In this document: in pieces, positions 49,001 to 63,411 of the stretch | Position numbering within the stretch: the stretch's first letter is position 1 | Layout of the letters: each line of letters opens with the position of its first letter | Assembly (NCBI RefSeq): GCF_020882245.1 | Contig: NC_083598.1 | Span: forward strand, 78,249,714 to 78,313,713 | Length of the DNA: 64,000 bases | DNA from: Rhopalosiphum padi | Lineage: Eukaryota; Arthropoda; Insecta; Hemiptera; Aphididae | Direction of reading: 5' to 3' | Program-made: the position numbers and the translations under genes | Notes under the pieces: generated by a model | What the model was told of the DNA's origin: nothing | What the model saw: the letters and a program-made list of their open reading frames with translations, nothing else | Database searches by the model: none

Positions 49001-50290
49001 TGTCATTTCCCAACGCTTAAACCACGTCAATGCGACAGCGTTTCATTTTGGCGTAAACGCGATAAAAAAAAATTACTATCGATGCAAAAATATTATTATT
49101 CCTATTGTTTTACGGTGACTTTTCACCGCGCATCCAAGTGATAGGGATTGCCTCACCTTTGCCCCTTAATTGATAACCGTCATCTGAAAATACGTCATAT
49201 TTTACAACGCGCGGTACCTATCATCTATGTATACATAGCAGCTGTGAGCAGACATAATAAGTATACAACGGTGTGCTCATCAGCGTTATTTTTCGCTTTT
49301 ATCGTTTAATTTTATTTATATAATATAATATGCACCACGCACACTGTGCACCGTTATTGTCACACGTCTCATACTCTACAGATCCGACGCACTTGACAGT
49401 ATTATGAGTTTATGACGTATAATATTAATACTGTACACGCACAACAGCTATTATACGCGTGTAACGCGTGGCCATATCATATTATAGTAATTGCGCCGTT
49501 TAAATAAAATGATAAATAACCGAAATCATAACGCGCGTTAATAATAATATATAGGCCGTGTACCTCCCGATAATTACACTGTTATACGCGTACACGTATA
49601 TAACACGACGTACTTGTCTACAATATAACAATATAATATTATAACAAACGCCGACCGGCAGTTTTTCCATATAGTGCACGTTACGATGTCTCTCGGCGCG
49701 CGCGGGTTGATGACTTGCCATTTCGGTGTCCGTCTTCGCCGCAGTCAATCTACCCGCCGGCGTACTACCTATTTAATAATAATAATAATAATAATAATAT
49801 CGTATTGCGCGCCTCGGACCGTATTCCGTTCGTCGGTCCGGCTTGATTTCCACCACCCATATCAATTATTAAATAATTAATAATTTAATAATATCACACA
49901 AACTTTTCTCCGCGCACACACGCGTTCACAGTAATAATATTATGTGCGTCTTATATTATATTATTATTATTTTCATCGCGTGCGTATATACAGTGTATAC
50001 ACAGCGCGCGTACATGGCTGCGGTATACTATACGCACCCGCGACGCGGATCCCCATGAGATATGCGCTAGTCTATTATTAGCGGGCGGTAATTATACATT
50101 TTTTTTTTTTTATATATATATACTCAATATTAATAAAAATAATAAAGAATCATATCGGCGAGGAGAGAGAAAATAAAAAACATTACGGAAGCTCCCGCAT
50201 TGGATGCCACCGAAACGGTTTAATAGCTTTATCACGAAGCGACCCCCGGGAATGCAATTAAAACAACACGTAACCCGCGCAAGAGGTGTA
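49000..50290. other. CpG-rich island, possible promoter or first exon
   Basis: GC and CpG content rises (for example 49680-49770, 49800-49860 and 50000-50060). It holds an (AAT)n tract near 49772. Short frames on both strands are not supported by splice structure. Confidence 0.4.
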
Positions 50291-52035
50291 CAACAGGGAG
50301 GGACAAATAATAATAATAATATTAATATAAAAACGATTTTCTATTCCAATCAACACGAGAAGCTGTTTACGTGAACCAAACGGGTTATCTATACACACTA
50401 ATCTTTTTTTTTTTTTTTTTTAATGATTTACAACTGAAGTTTTTCACCGATTCACACAACCCGTAAAAATACGTACAAATTAATCGCTTCTTGTATACAA
50501 GAATATACGTCTTTGCGATGTAGCTGTGTGTCTGTGTATGCGATGTATTAATCGTAATGTTATAAATCTAGAAATATTTAATAAACGCGAAGATCCTGTT
50601 ACTGCAGTATAATATAGTTTTGTACAGGTATCCTTCGGTCATGGAAATGCATTTTAAATTTGGATACTCGTTCTATGAGCACGCCAAGATAGGGATTTTA
50701 ATTTTCCAACGCAGATTAAACAAACATTTATCAACAACTATAGTAAATACATATTTACTAAATTGAATGACAAAATAATAAATTATTACCGTTTAAAATA
50801 ATTTCCAATAAGGTTTTGATAGCACCAAACGGCTTTGAATTATAATAAATAAATAAATAAACTAAAAACGTACACACCAGAATAACACACGGTTTTCTAA
50901 TGTCAAAGGAAAATCTAACCTAAATGCGAAACCTGTGGAGTTACCTACACTAATGCACTAATGGTCAACACTTATAGATACGGACGAAATGTCGCAAATA
51001 CAAAGTGGGGTTCGAAGAATGTAAAATACTTAGCACTTTAAATGTGGCGTTAGTACTTAAGTCATGAACCTGGAAAAATTGAAATATTTTATAATTACTA
51101 AGAAAAATCAAATTATATATTGTAATTTAAAAGTGGAAAAAACTAGTTTAAGCAAAATCGTGTGTAATTAATGACCTTAGCTGCCGAAGAAAAAAATACA
51201 AACAAACGATTATAACATCATGATTCATAATAAATCATAATATACTTAAATTATTAAATAATATTAACTACAAACGTTAAAACGCTTTGGGTTTAGAAAC
51301 ATATAAGGACAAATCAATTTAGGTTGTACAGCCAACTGAACGAGTGATGTATGTATATTATATTTTACTTTAATACATTTGTACAAACTCTATTGCAAGT
51401 GATATTGTTATAATAACTCTCGATTTTTCGAATGTCTATTTCAATGTCGAGATTTTTTTTGATTTTTATTCCTCTCGACCTTCGGGCGTTGTCGACTCAA
51501 GTTGCAGTATGATGTAAATTTGATGTAAACATTATATAGTTACCTAATTGACGAAAAGTTCTAACTTAAATTTAACTATTATAGTCACCACTTACCGCAG
51601 TCAGTAGTATAATATTATTATATAATAAACAATACATAAAATCAAATGTATTATTTATAATTGTATAAAGTTTCCATTTGGCTCGATAACAACCGAATTT
51701 AAAATGTTCATAATTGTATCTTATTTCTCAAAGACAACATAGACAACTTACAAATGTTGGAAATTAGAATTTTTACAAATCAAAATCAAAAAATGAACTT
51801 ACTGCTCACATCTAGCAAATGTAATACCTAAATGAAATAATCTGATAACATTGAATATTATTACATTGATATTTTAATATTAAATATTTAAACTGTAAAA
51901 TTTAATGATGCGAATCTCAAATTTTGATTAAAAAAAAACAATGGTCTATTAAATGTAAAAAATTTGTAAAAAGTAAATAAGAATATGTGATTATTAGGGC
52001 CCAGATTTTAATGCTAAGTACATTTTTTTTGTTGG
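50291..52035. other. Gene-poor AT-rich stretch
   Basis: A ~20-T run lies near 50404-50421. I see no exon. Confidence 0.35.
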
Positions 52036-52313
52036 GTGCTCTAGAACGGGCGTAGATCGTTTGGGCGAATAAGTATGAAAATGCTTATAATATACACTTT
52101 ACAATTAATTAAACATAATCAAGCCTGAATCATAATATTGTTTCAATAATAGTGCTTAATAATGATTAACAACGATATTATCCGTATCTGTCACCGGGTA
52201 TTTACCTCGTATAGGTTAAAACAATTTCACTCGCCGGTACAAATGATAGTCGCCCGAAAGGTCAGAAATCAAAATTATTACCTTCACCCAAACGACCACC
52301 GCCCTCTAGCACA
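52036..52313. mobile_element. Short MITE, about 280 bp, imperfect ~30-bp inverted ends
   Basis: Left end GGTGCTCTAGAACGGGCG followed by GATCGTTTGGGCGA; right end (inverse) TCACCCAAACGACCACCGCC then CTCTAGCAC. The body is non-coding. Target duplication is not clear. Confidence 0.7.
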
Positions 52314-55300
52314 ATGCATTCAAAGTACATAATTTGTTTCATGCATAATAGATAGATACTTCAAAGCTGAAACTTATTTTATATTTTTCAATAATCATTT
52401 ATTTTTAGAACCCTTTTAACTTAAGTTTAGTGTATATATTAATGCATTTTATAAGCTTATAGTTTAATCATAAAATTCAAAACTTTAAGAGAAATATATG
52501 TTTGTATATTATATACAAGTATCTCGTACATCAATAAAATATATTGTTTTCATGGTGTTTGATTTAATAGTTTTAAGTTAATTTTCATTCATACCAAATG
52601 TTACTCGTTCTATATATAAATACGATAACGTCTTCATTTATCTCGTATGATTATAGGATGTGTTGTCTTATCGAAACTCTAACAGTTAATAATTAATAGG
52701 TCAATAGGAGATATATCACGAGCGCATTTATTTTTAGTATAATGTTTATTTATTGTGCGTGCCTAAGTTTGGAATTTTATTTTTGTAATACAGTTAGTTT
52801 AGTTAGAATATAAAAGTGTTAATACAGATAGTTTTCCTAGTGGTTGTGTAATTGAACGGTGTGTCAAAAAAAAAATAATGTAGGTTATTTTTAAGGGCGT
52901 TATTGCGTTGAATGGGCATTTTTGATTGATGTGTTTTAGGGGATTTAAATCCGAACCATGATAATTTTAATTCAAAATTAATAGTTTTTTTTACACTTAT
53001 TCGTTTCAATAATATATTTTGCTATAAAAAAGATTTTTGCTTAAATAATTCCAATTTTTTTTTATAATTATAAGGGAGAACATAAAGTAATATACTTTTT
53101 AAGCTCTTATTTTGTGTAATTACATAATATTATTGATAGCGATGTACTTACTACAATGTATGAACTAATGTTATTGGTATAACTTAAATCAATTTAATTA
53201 AACTATTTTAGTTTATGAAACTATATATATTTATGAAAAATAGTTAATGCCGCAGGTAGTATAAACATTACATAAAAGATAATAATGAATCAATAGAGAG
53301 TTAATGAGTAATAAAGCCTTAAACATTATTTTACGATTTTTAATTTCGTATAATATATCATTTGACATTTATTGCTAAAAACTAGTTTTTAGATTAGTTT
53401 AAAATTGTTTTTTTTATGCAATCGATTATTATTATTCATTCTCATTTTATTATTGTTTCTTTTATGGAAAATTAAATATATTTTTAATTATCCGTTATTC
53501 GTTTTAATAACGTATACATTATTTTACTGTATAATTATGACAACAATATATAATTTCTGATTTTCCATGCTGAATTATTTTTGTAGCATATTCTAGTAAT
53601 ACTACAACTGGTTTAATTAATGTTGGATTATGAAGTATAAAATATTGTAACCATATAAACGAAAAAATATGGTTTCCAATGAACGTTTGGTATAAATAAT
53701 AAAAATAAAAATTAATTATATATTTATGTATAGTAAAACTATTCAGTATTTACAGCTATTTTTCGTTATGTAAAATTTAAATATTTTACTAATTTAAGAT
53801 TGATTTTACAATATAATTATATTATTATAACATTATTGGTGTGTTTACAAGTTTGTAAATATTGTAGGCGTAAAATTAGGACGAGAGCAAGGACAATAAA
53901 TGGGAGCATTTAATTTCCATGTCTTGTTCACAAAAAAATCAAGTGCGAAACGAATTACAAAATATTATGTGTAGTTAATTTCTCCAACCGCAGTTGAGTA
54001 GTTTTGCTTTTGCCTTAATTTTATTCGTCGGTTAACGTTTTTTTTTCCGTTTTTACCTCCGGCAAGATTCTGAAACAAAATAACGTTTATGTTATGTAAT
54101 TTAGTGGCACGATTTTGATGTATACCTCCTAATGGTTCAATCACAATCGCGTCAAGTCACTTTTCAACGGATTACTTATTATAATAAATGTATAATAGAT
54201 TGAGTGAGTAAATGTTATTCATTTGTTTTGTATGTGTATGCGTTTATTGATCTACATAACATGTTATCTATAATTTAACATGGTATGTTGTATTATGTAT
54301 ATGTTATAACTTACATTGTAAATATCGCACAATAAAATAATGATAATATGTTTTTTGACATTTTTCTTTTGATTTACTATGCGTTTCTTTACAAATTTAC
54401 AATAGAAAGCATATCATGGTATATTATTTTCGAGCTCATTAATATTTATAAAAAAAATTTGCGAATAGCACAACTATCTAATAAATTCACGGTAATCTAT
54501 AATTTATATACAATTATATAAACTACTGGATTTAAAATTCCACGTTTTTACATCGAATATATAATATATTAAATACTTATATGTAGGTATAAAGTATTAG
54601 TATTACCTAAGTACTTATATATATTTTGGTTAAAATACATCATTTTGTAATACCTTTTAGTATATTAAAACCATATTTATTATGGATAACCATTAAATAT
54701 AGTAGACACTGAATATAATAAAAACAATAGTATTAGGCCACACGACATAAATTTAAATAATTATCGATGTATTATACAATATTAATAACAATACAATATT
54801 AATTCAATTTATATTCATTATTATAGCAGCATACGAATAGAAAACGTGGTTGAAAAAACTTTGATATTATAATTATTGAAACAAACATTGTTAATTTATT
54901 TCATTTGGTTAAAATAACATTTTAAATTATGTTCTATTTCAAATAAAATAATATGTAGGTAGAAAATAGTCAAATAGATATTTTTCACAACATATCGTTT
55001 TATTATTTTTTTTTTACAAAAATAAAAATATTTAACTACCCAGGTGCTCATCAGTTATCATATAAAAATGAAGGTTCATAGCATATAATATTTAACTACC
55101 TACCACATAGATATGTATAGTGTATAGCCAATAAAATATAATAAAACTTAATCTATAGTTTTATAAGACAGTGTGTTAATTGCTTTAAATAATATTTACA
55201 ACGTAATGTATAATAAATTTGTTTTTTTTTAATGAATTTTATTATTTAATATTTTTTTTCGTTGAAACTGTGAATAATTTTGTTTTAGCATATAAAATTA

Positions 55301-55399
55301 CAAATTTGAATTCACGGATAAATATAGGTTTCGATCGATTTCATTTTGTTTTACCATATAATATAATACTATAAGATATGACAGCAAAATATTATATTA
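52314..55399. other. Gene-poor AT-rich stretch
   Basis: About 3 kb with no recognisable exon; only AT tracts and short chance frames. Confidence 0.35.
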
Positions 55400-56520
55400 A
55401 TATGCCAAACGATTTTGTGTAAAAAATCTCGAGATAACGTCACGATCTCTAAACGTGGTCAGTACACTATACGTCGTGAGTAATTCGTAAATATTTTTCA
55501 TCAAATAGATATAGTACCTACGCATCGAACATTTTATGATTTTTAAATTGAATATTAGAATAAATTGCCTACACTGAACCCCTTAAGAAATCGCGACGGA
55601 TGCGGCCACCTGTTCGTATTATATTAATTAATTTTATGTATTCTTTGAATCTACATACTATATTAATATTATAAGTTATAACAATAATATCTTAAGTTTT
55701 AACAGACTATCTGTGAAGAAACATTGCGCACTCGCGTGTCTACCGGAAAAGATTCATTACCCGGGCCAACTCGCGCGAGCTTAAAGTCTTACACATACGA
55801 TAATAATAATAATATATAAACTACACATCGCGATGATAGATTATTATTATATTGCACTTAGGAGCTCGTCCACGGCGGAAAGCGGCGCGGGCAGGAGTGC
55901 GCGTGACGCGTGAATCATCGTTCGCGCGCAAACCGTTGACCTTGGAGAGGGCAAAAATACCCGAGAGCAACAAGTAAAAAAATCCGCGGGCAAAGCGGTA
56001 TGGACGTTAACCGAAAAAAAAATCAGCACGCGCGCCCGACCCGGTGTTGCGCGCATAATAATATTTTGTTTTAATCTGCTGAATGAGGCGCGACGGTGGT
56101 GGGGACAACCGATGAATGAACCGGGACAAGCGGTCCAACTGGTTCCGGACCGGGCGCGACAACAGGAAATAGAGTGTGTACTGGCCGCGGCTGACTTCGC
56201 TGCCGTATAATATAATATTATAATAATAACATACAGTGTAATGTGGAAAAACACGAATCGCAGAGGCGGAGACGTTTATCATTATTAGGTAGGTATTATT
56301 ATTATTATTATTATTACTGCCGTGGTTGACGCGAGATGGGTTCGATCTCGCGGAATCAATGGCACGATATTATGCATAATTTTGTTGCGCACAAAAAATA
56401 CGACGTATTATTATACACATAACGACGCACGTAAACGGCACCATCAACCCCTGTTCGACGGGTTGTCTGATTTTCCAGAAATCTATCTACATTGTATAGG
56501 TTAATACTGGATTGGTTCAC
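55400..56520. other. CpG-rich island, possible promoter or first exon
   Basis: High GC and CpG at 55730-55790 and 55860-56200, with an ATT microsatellite at about 56287-56315. Two overlapping minus-strand frames (135 and 91 codons) cover it. Neither reads like a known protein, and their overlap in different frames argues for composition over coding. Confidence 0.4.
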
Positions 56521-58560
56521 GAGTTCCTACCCTTCAAGCCGAGTTCGTTCCCGTTTAAAAAATGTATTTTATTGAGATGAGCTTAGTTGTTTATTGTTTT
56601 CGTTCAGTCTGTAATAAAACTAATATGAATAAAAACAGTTAACATTTTAATTTTTCAACGACTTTTTGCAATATAAAATCATACTTACTTGAAACATTCT
56701 AAACGGACTACGTTAATGAGACACTATTAGACAGTTAAAATATTTGAAGAAAGTTTACTTAATTTGTATACAGGTGATATGACTTATTGGCTTCCACTTA
56801 AACGGTTGCTAACGCACAGTTTCAAGCTTTTATCCACGCCTCATTTACTTATAAGTTGACGGTTCATTTATAGCCTGTAAAATAAGAAAGGAAATGTGTG
56901 TAATTGGCCATCTTACTGTGAAGAGCAGATTCTGCTCATCTAGATAAAATTCCCTTTTAGAACGGGAATTTCGATTCGTTCAAATAAGAACAAATTTAGC
57001 TACACTGCTACAGCATTAAATTAAACGGTTATAATAAGTGAGAATAGTGAGATGACGTGGATGGATGCACATTGACGCAACTATAGGGGGGGGGGGGGGG
57101 GCGCAAAGAAGATTTGTGCAACTTAAAAATGTACACCTCAAAAAAAAAAAAAAATTTAAATCTAAATTTGAATATTTTGAAGTAAATATTATCATTAATT
57201 AAAATATTTATTTTACTATACTGTAATCGAGAAAAATTAGTAGGTATTTATTATATTCCCAAGGAAAACTGCTAACTGTGAATTCTTCATTTTTTGTCTA
57301 CCTCCAAAAATATTGATCTAGTGACGTTCATGTAGAAGCGGACTAAAGAAAACGATTAAAATGAACAATTTAAAAGTTTTCAAATATTATAGAACAATTT
57401 CTACTCATAAAGTTATGTTATGCAATAGTATTTGTGACACAATTTACCATAATATTATATATTTCCAGGTGTATACAATACCGATCGACGCTGTTTACCA
57501 CTTCATATAATAATAATAGGTATTATGCTATCTTATTAATTGATACTCATCATCACTTAACTGTGGCCTATGATGAACAACTATATATGTATGGAGTATA
57601 AAAATGTATTATTTCTGTTATAGCGTGTACCTAGTCGTGTTTTGATATTTGAAGTAAAAAGTATAATATCGTGTTACACTAATAGTCTGCGTGTTGAGAA
57701 CTGCAATGATCGTTGCATAAACGATGATTCCATTCGTATTACTTAACTATTGTTACTTAATTGTTACATAAACTTTACTCGTTTGAATGGCGTTTTAAAA
57801 GGAGTATAATCTATATACTTATCGAAAGTGTCATAATTTTATGTCACAAGTCTATAGTTAATTTTCAGATTTATAATCATATATATATATATATCATTAA
57901 CTCAAATAACAGGTCACTGTAAATTGTAAGTAATAAGAAATAACATGGCCAATTAAATTAAAAAAAATAATAATTTTAATAATAAAAAAGGCAATGTAAA
58001 AAGTTTATTAGTTTTAAACAAGTTCTACAAGTCACCAAAATTTTAATCGAAGCTAAAGCGAAACCTCTAAAATCCGGATGATTGTCATAGGTAATATTTT
58101 AAATATCTGGCAACTTACAGTTAAATGACAAAAAAATTAATAATAATAATAATTATTATTATTAGATTTGCATTTTATTTATGATTATTCGAAATTTCGG
58201 ATTAATATTTAAACGGGTCGGCGATATAACGGTCATTTATTGTGTTAAAATAAAATACGTACCTATGTGGTATTAATATTGTAATATTATATTGAAATAG
58301 AACCAACAGAGAGTTAATATACGATAGTTTAATGCATATTTATCTACGTATGTGTTTACTGTTATCGGAAAATTAATAAAACCAATAAAATTGTGTAGAT
58401 AAAATTACGCAGCAGTTCAAAACCTGATTTTTGACGGTCCCTATGTTACACTATTACGATAAAATTTACATATAACCAAAATGTACAGTATACGTTTAAA
58501 TTTTTAAGATTATAAAATTGATTGATAAATAGTTATCTAAATGCGTTATCAAGTATATTA
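56521..58560. other. Gene-poor stretch with a 16-G run
   Basis: G16 at 57086-57101 is followed about 40 bp later by an A14 run. No exon recognised. Confidence 0.4.
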
Positions 58561-60560
58561 GATTGTGCGTAGTATTAATAAGTCTTGTTCGTACGAAGCC
58601 AACACGGTACTTACTGAATGCTGCCGTACACCATATTATCGAGTGTCTAAAATCTGGATTATATTATTATTATTTTGAATTACATGTATTTTGTTAAGCT
58701 CAAGACCGTATTATAATATCATATCGTTATCTAATCTCGACGCACATCGATATACCTATTATTATAATAATTATAATAATTATTATTATGACTTTATAAT
58801 TTATAATACAACAACAACAACAACAACAAAAATCTATCTTTGATACGTCTAAAATGGCACACGACCATCGGTATAGGTTCCGCGGCATAATACTGCGCTG
58901 CTCGTATACACATATATATATATATATATATACCAGCTGTGTATAGGTATACGCGCAAGCACGCTATACAATATATTGTACACGTTCATATTATAAGCAA
59001 TTTTTTATTATTCTTCGCGACGTTTGAACGTTCCAACGTCTGTGCACATAATATAATATCCGTCGACCGCACACTGTATATTTAGTGACGGTGCATTTCT
59101 CCGGATGTATATCTACCCGCGATCATCTCCTCGATCGGATCCCGCAAATTGATCGTGTGCCCTCCAGATACCGCGCACTGTAACCCGATCCGGCGGTGTA
59201 TATTATGTATATTATATATAAATATATATATATATATATGGGTACGCGGGTGTGCGTTAAATTAATTATTATTCAGATCGTATACGTATATTATACATAC
59301 GCACATAATATAGGTACATGTACGCGCGTCGATGCACCGCGCCGATAACGATAAAATAAAATTAAAAACTAAAATATAATGATAATAATATTTTCATCGC
59401 GGCGGAAAATCGTTAATGCCGCGCGTTTTCTCCGCGCGAATATATGCCGGTCGGCCGCCAGAGGCTTCGGAATAAAATATTATATTATACGTATACCGAC
59501 GTACGTATACACACGCAGCATCATACGATCGCATGCGTATACGATATCCCGGTCGTTTAGCATTTCGTTAAAATTAATAATGGAACGCGCAGCAGCCGCG
59601 CCTTTTCGACCGCATAATATAATATATATATATATATATTATATATACATGATGTGTACGATATAGGTATATGATGTATACAACCTGTGCGCATATGCAT
59701 ATATAAGTGTATAAATATATTTCAATATTATAATATTATAGTCGCGCACATCTGGTCGCGTACACGCCGCCCGGACGAACGACGATTTATTATAATAACA
59801 TATTGGGTTATTATAATATGTATACATATTTTATATTTCGAATAAAGTTCGGTTCGAGACTCCGCAGGTTTTCGATCTGAATATCCGACGGTGTTCACGG
59901 GTCTCGTGAACCACGAACGATAGCACAATGGACAATTACGTTCATCTAGATAATAACAATATTATTATTATTATTATTATTATTGTTGTTATATGAGTTA
60001 TATACGGGAAACGGGATGTGTATTATATGAAAGTATTAAACTCACGTTACCGCCAAGCCAAGACAATGGTCAACGGGACAATCCTACACGTCATACGCAC
60101 GCACACCCATTAAGCGCACATGTAGGCCAAACATTTTTCGGTTCATATTCGACAAAATATTATTATTATTATTATTATTATAGGAACAACAACAGTATTG
60201 TCCTTGCTGTTTGAACGACAAACGCAGACATCGCGGTGCGCTTCGTTAAAATCCAATAACCGATTAAAACGAAATATTTGCAACGCATAAACTTATATAT
60301 ATATTTATATAGGTACTATTGGGTTAGTGTGAATTGACGCTAATGACTCGATTATTTTATCGTCGGAGAGCGTTTTCTCTCTCGGAAAAAAAATCGTCCG
60401 ATTTATAGTAGGAAGTACCCGCCGGTATTGAAAGTCGGTTGTAAATGATTGTTGCGCGTATGTATATATAGGACTATACGCTATAAGCATATGGCGCGTA
60501 GACGCATTTTATGGACGTTTCAACAGTCTTCCTACGTCTTTCGCATCGGAATACTATGGT
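58560..60560. other. CpG-rich islands with microsatellites
   Basis: GC-rich patches at 58860-59190, 59270-59620, 59745-59785 and 59860-60130 alternate with (AAC)n near 58808, alternating TA tracts near 58912, 59222 and 59620, and ATT tracts near 59960 and 60160. The layout resembles upstream regulatory DNA of a large gene, but no exon could be confirmed. Confidence 0.4.
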
Positions 60561-62429
60561 GGACTGGGTAGGGTCGGGACGGTTTGAAAACACAGCGACA
60601 ACTTTGTAATAATATACATATTGACCGAGTAAACTGCACTAAGTACACTACACATAGAAATTTTGCGTAAACGGATTGTTATGTGTACGGATTTTCGATT
60701 TTCTCGCGACGTATATTTTTTGTTTTAAAAACCAAACTATATAATATCTACTGTAAATATTGAAGAATACAAATTTACTGATTACCTATATAGAAAACCG
60801 ATCGATCATGTGTCTATATTTCTACAAGAAACAAATATTGACGTAATTATTGTAATGAGATGAATTTATCATTTATGTGTATTAAAATTATAATATATAG
60901 GTATAGATACTATCATCAGTTGAACAACAGGTAGTATAGATATGAAGAGAAACGTCTGGAAATAATAATCTCGCCGTTTATATACTACATTAATAGCATA
61001 AATATATGTTTATACATATTAGGTGCTGCTGTATCTGAAAATCTATTATAATATAAAGTTATGACGGCTAATCCCAATATTAACCGGTTTCGAAAAAATA
61101 AAAAATTCGACGTTTCGCTTTTAGTTCATTCATAATTTTAAACACACGTGCGCTTTCGACCAGCGATTGGACTATTACTACAACGCATATTATCTGAACG
61201 AACCTAATGATATACACGACATCGACGGCGGTCGTTTTCGATATCACCTACATAGTATAATATATTATTATAATATGGGTAGGCACTATTAGCACACGTA
61301 TCGGAAATCGCCCACGTGATACTCCGGGCCAACGATCCCGGTTGGTGCACAGGTGCACTGCGTCTGCCCGAGACTCGTCCACGAAGAGGCGCCCTCTTAT
61401 CCTATCCTGTCTCTCCTCTAAATGGCAGAATAATTAATATTAGAATATATTACTATTTCTTCTTTGACTATCTTTTTTCTCGTATTTATATAAGTAGTTT
61501 GACACTATCATTTATATGAAATCTAATTGCTTTCAATTTCAACGATTTAACCTTAAATCGATATATAAATAACAGTAATTATTGCTAACTAAAAGAAATA
61601 CTTAATGCTAACTAAAAATAGTTTATATTTAAATTGTATTAGTGTGATATGTTTTTAACAATAACCCAAAGGAAACTCTAGAAAATAAAAACAAAGGTTT
61701 TTACATTAATATTTATAAATATATTACGATACGTAATAATACTATTTGTGTAGTTATAAATATAATATATTATGTTATTATAATGTTAGTGAGGATAGCT
61801 TAACTCAAAATGATCATTTCAACATGAAATACTTTTCTATATAGGTAATAAGAAAATTATTTTGTATTAAAAGTAAAAAATATAAAGATTAGGTAAAATC
61901 AATTTTTCTTATAACTATTACAACATGTTTTAGTAAAATAAAAATGAATTCATTTTTTTTAGTTAAACCTTAATGCATGTGTCAATAAAAATTATGGACA
62001 CTTTGAATGGTTTGAACAATAGCCTATGGATTAAAAATACTGTGTTTTTTCTTCATTTTTCCAATTTTCTCAATTGACCATTACTCGGAAAATCATTTTA
62101 TTGTAGTGGTATCGAAGTCTATTTTTTTTTTTTATAGAAATTATTTATAATTAAACCTAGTCATCATCATAACCACGAATCCAAAAAAACGAATGTCAAA
62201 ATAGCGACGGAAAAATAGCTAAAAGACATAATATAGCGAATATTAAAACAGCTAAAGCATATTATTTTTAAATTATTATTCTTATTATTTAGCTGTAGTA
62301 ATATTATAGTATTGCATATAAGTTAGGTTCACAATCAGTTTTATAGCTAGGATATTCTGGACGGACGAAATATGATAATAAAATAGGTGGATTAGATACG
62401 AGCACAATATTCGATAGCGGTAGTGTATA
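60561..62429. other. Gene-poor AT-rich stretch with a small GC patch
   Basis: The patch 61290-61410 is GC-richer and open on the plus strand for under 70 codons. No splice support seen. Confidence 0.35.
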
Positions 62430-63411
62430 TGTTACGCCGAATTTATGAAATTGCCGATTTCATGAAATTAGCAACGTTGTCACCGAGTACGTAAAATCGG
62501 CAACTTAAAGTGCATAATACTGCCGATTGCGTGAAATCGGCAAGACCCTTCTTAAAAAATTATAAAACATAATTTAATTTAAATAAATGTATAAAACGCC
62601 AGAAATATAATAAAATCAAATTGTAATAATAAATATTATATGTATATAAAAAATAGTTTAGAAGTTAAACAAAAGTTAAAAAAGTTAAGTTAACAAATCT
62701 TGTTAAGTTAAGTTATTGAATGTTAAATGTAATATTAATAGTTTATATTCATAAAAAATAATATTCTTTATTGATTAAAAAATTCCAAATAAATAGAATC
62801 TAATACTAATTTCCATAAATAATATCCTATTTTAACCAACAAATATTGATACCAGTTACCAGCTAACAAACGTTGCTAATTGGCTGCTAAATGATGGTTC
62901 AAGAAAAATTTGAAAATATGATTTCAATGATATGGGTGGGGCTAGGGAAATGTGTCTCCAGCCCCACCCTAAGTTTTTTATTTTTTCCGATTAAAAAATA
63001 GGCTTGAAAATTGTTGCTAAATGACTGCTAAGTGTTGACTTGAAAAAAATGTCAAAATTTTGAATGGGTGGGGTTGAGGACATGTACGTGCAATAAAAAG
63101 ACCTCAATGACCAAGATAAAATGCTTGTACGTATCATAGCATCTATCATAGGTAATAAAGATTACGGCGTGGTAATGCCGATCAGCACGCGTGCAATTAT
63201 TGTTTATTTATAATCCACTATTTGTAATTATGTCATAATAATATGTTACCGAATTCATGCAATCGGCAGAAAAAAGTCTGCCTAATTCACGAAATCGGCA
63301 ATCAAAATTTACCGATTTCGTGAATTTGGTAGCCAAATTGCCGATTTCACGTATTCGGCGACAACGTTGCTAATTTTACGAAATCGGCAATTTCATGAAT
63401 TCGGCGTAACA
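62430..63411. mobile_element. 982-bp DNA element with CGGCA-type iterated ends
   Basis: Left end TGTTACGCCGAATTTATGAA and right end (inverse) TTCATGAATTCGGCGTAACA. The inverted homology extends inward roughly 90 bp or more (GCAACGTTGTC / GACAACGTTGC). It is flanked by TATA on both sides. Additional copies of a TTCACGAAATCGGCAA-like motif lie in both orientations at 62515-62545 and 63250-63320. No transposase frame is present. Confidence 0.85.

Noticed and set aside
55847..56282. Overlapping 135- and 91-codon minus-strand frames
   Set aside because: Both frames are open because of GC-rich composition. The peptides look random and no start or splice evidence favours either.
56331..56351. GCGAGAT and ATCTCGC stem around GGTTCG, resembling a tRNA T-arm
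   Set aside because: The loop is out of register for a T-loop, and no acceptor, D or anticodon arms surround it.
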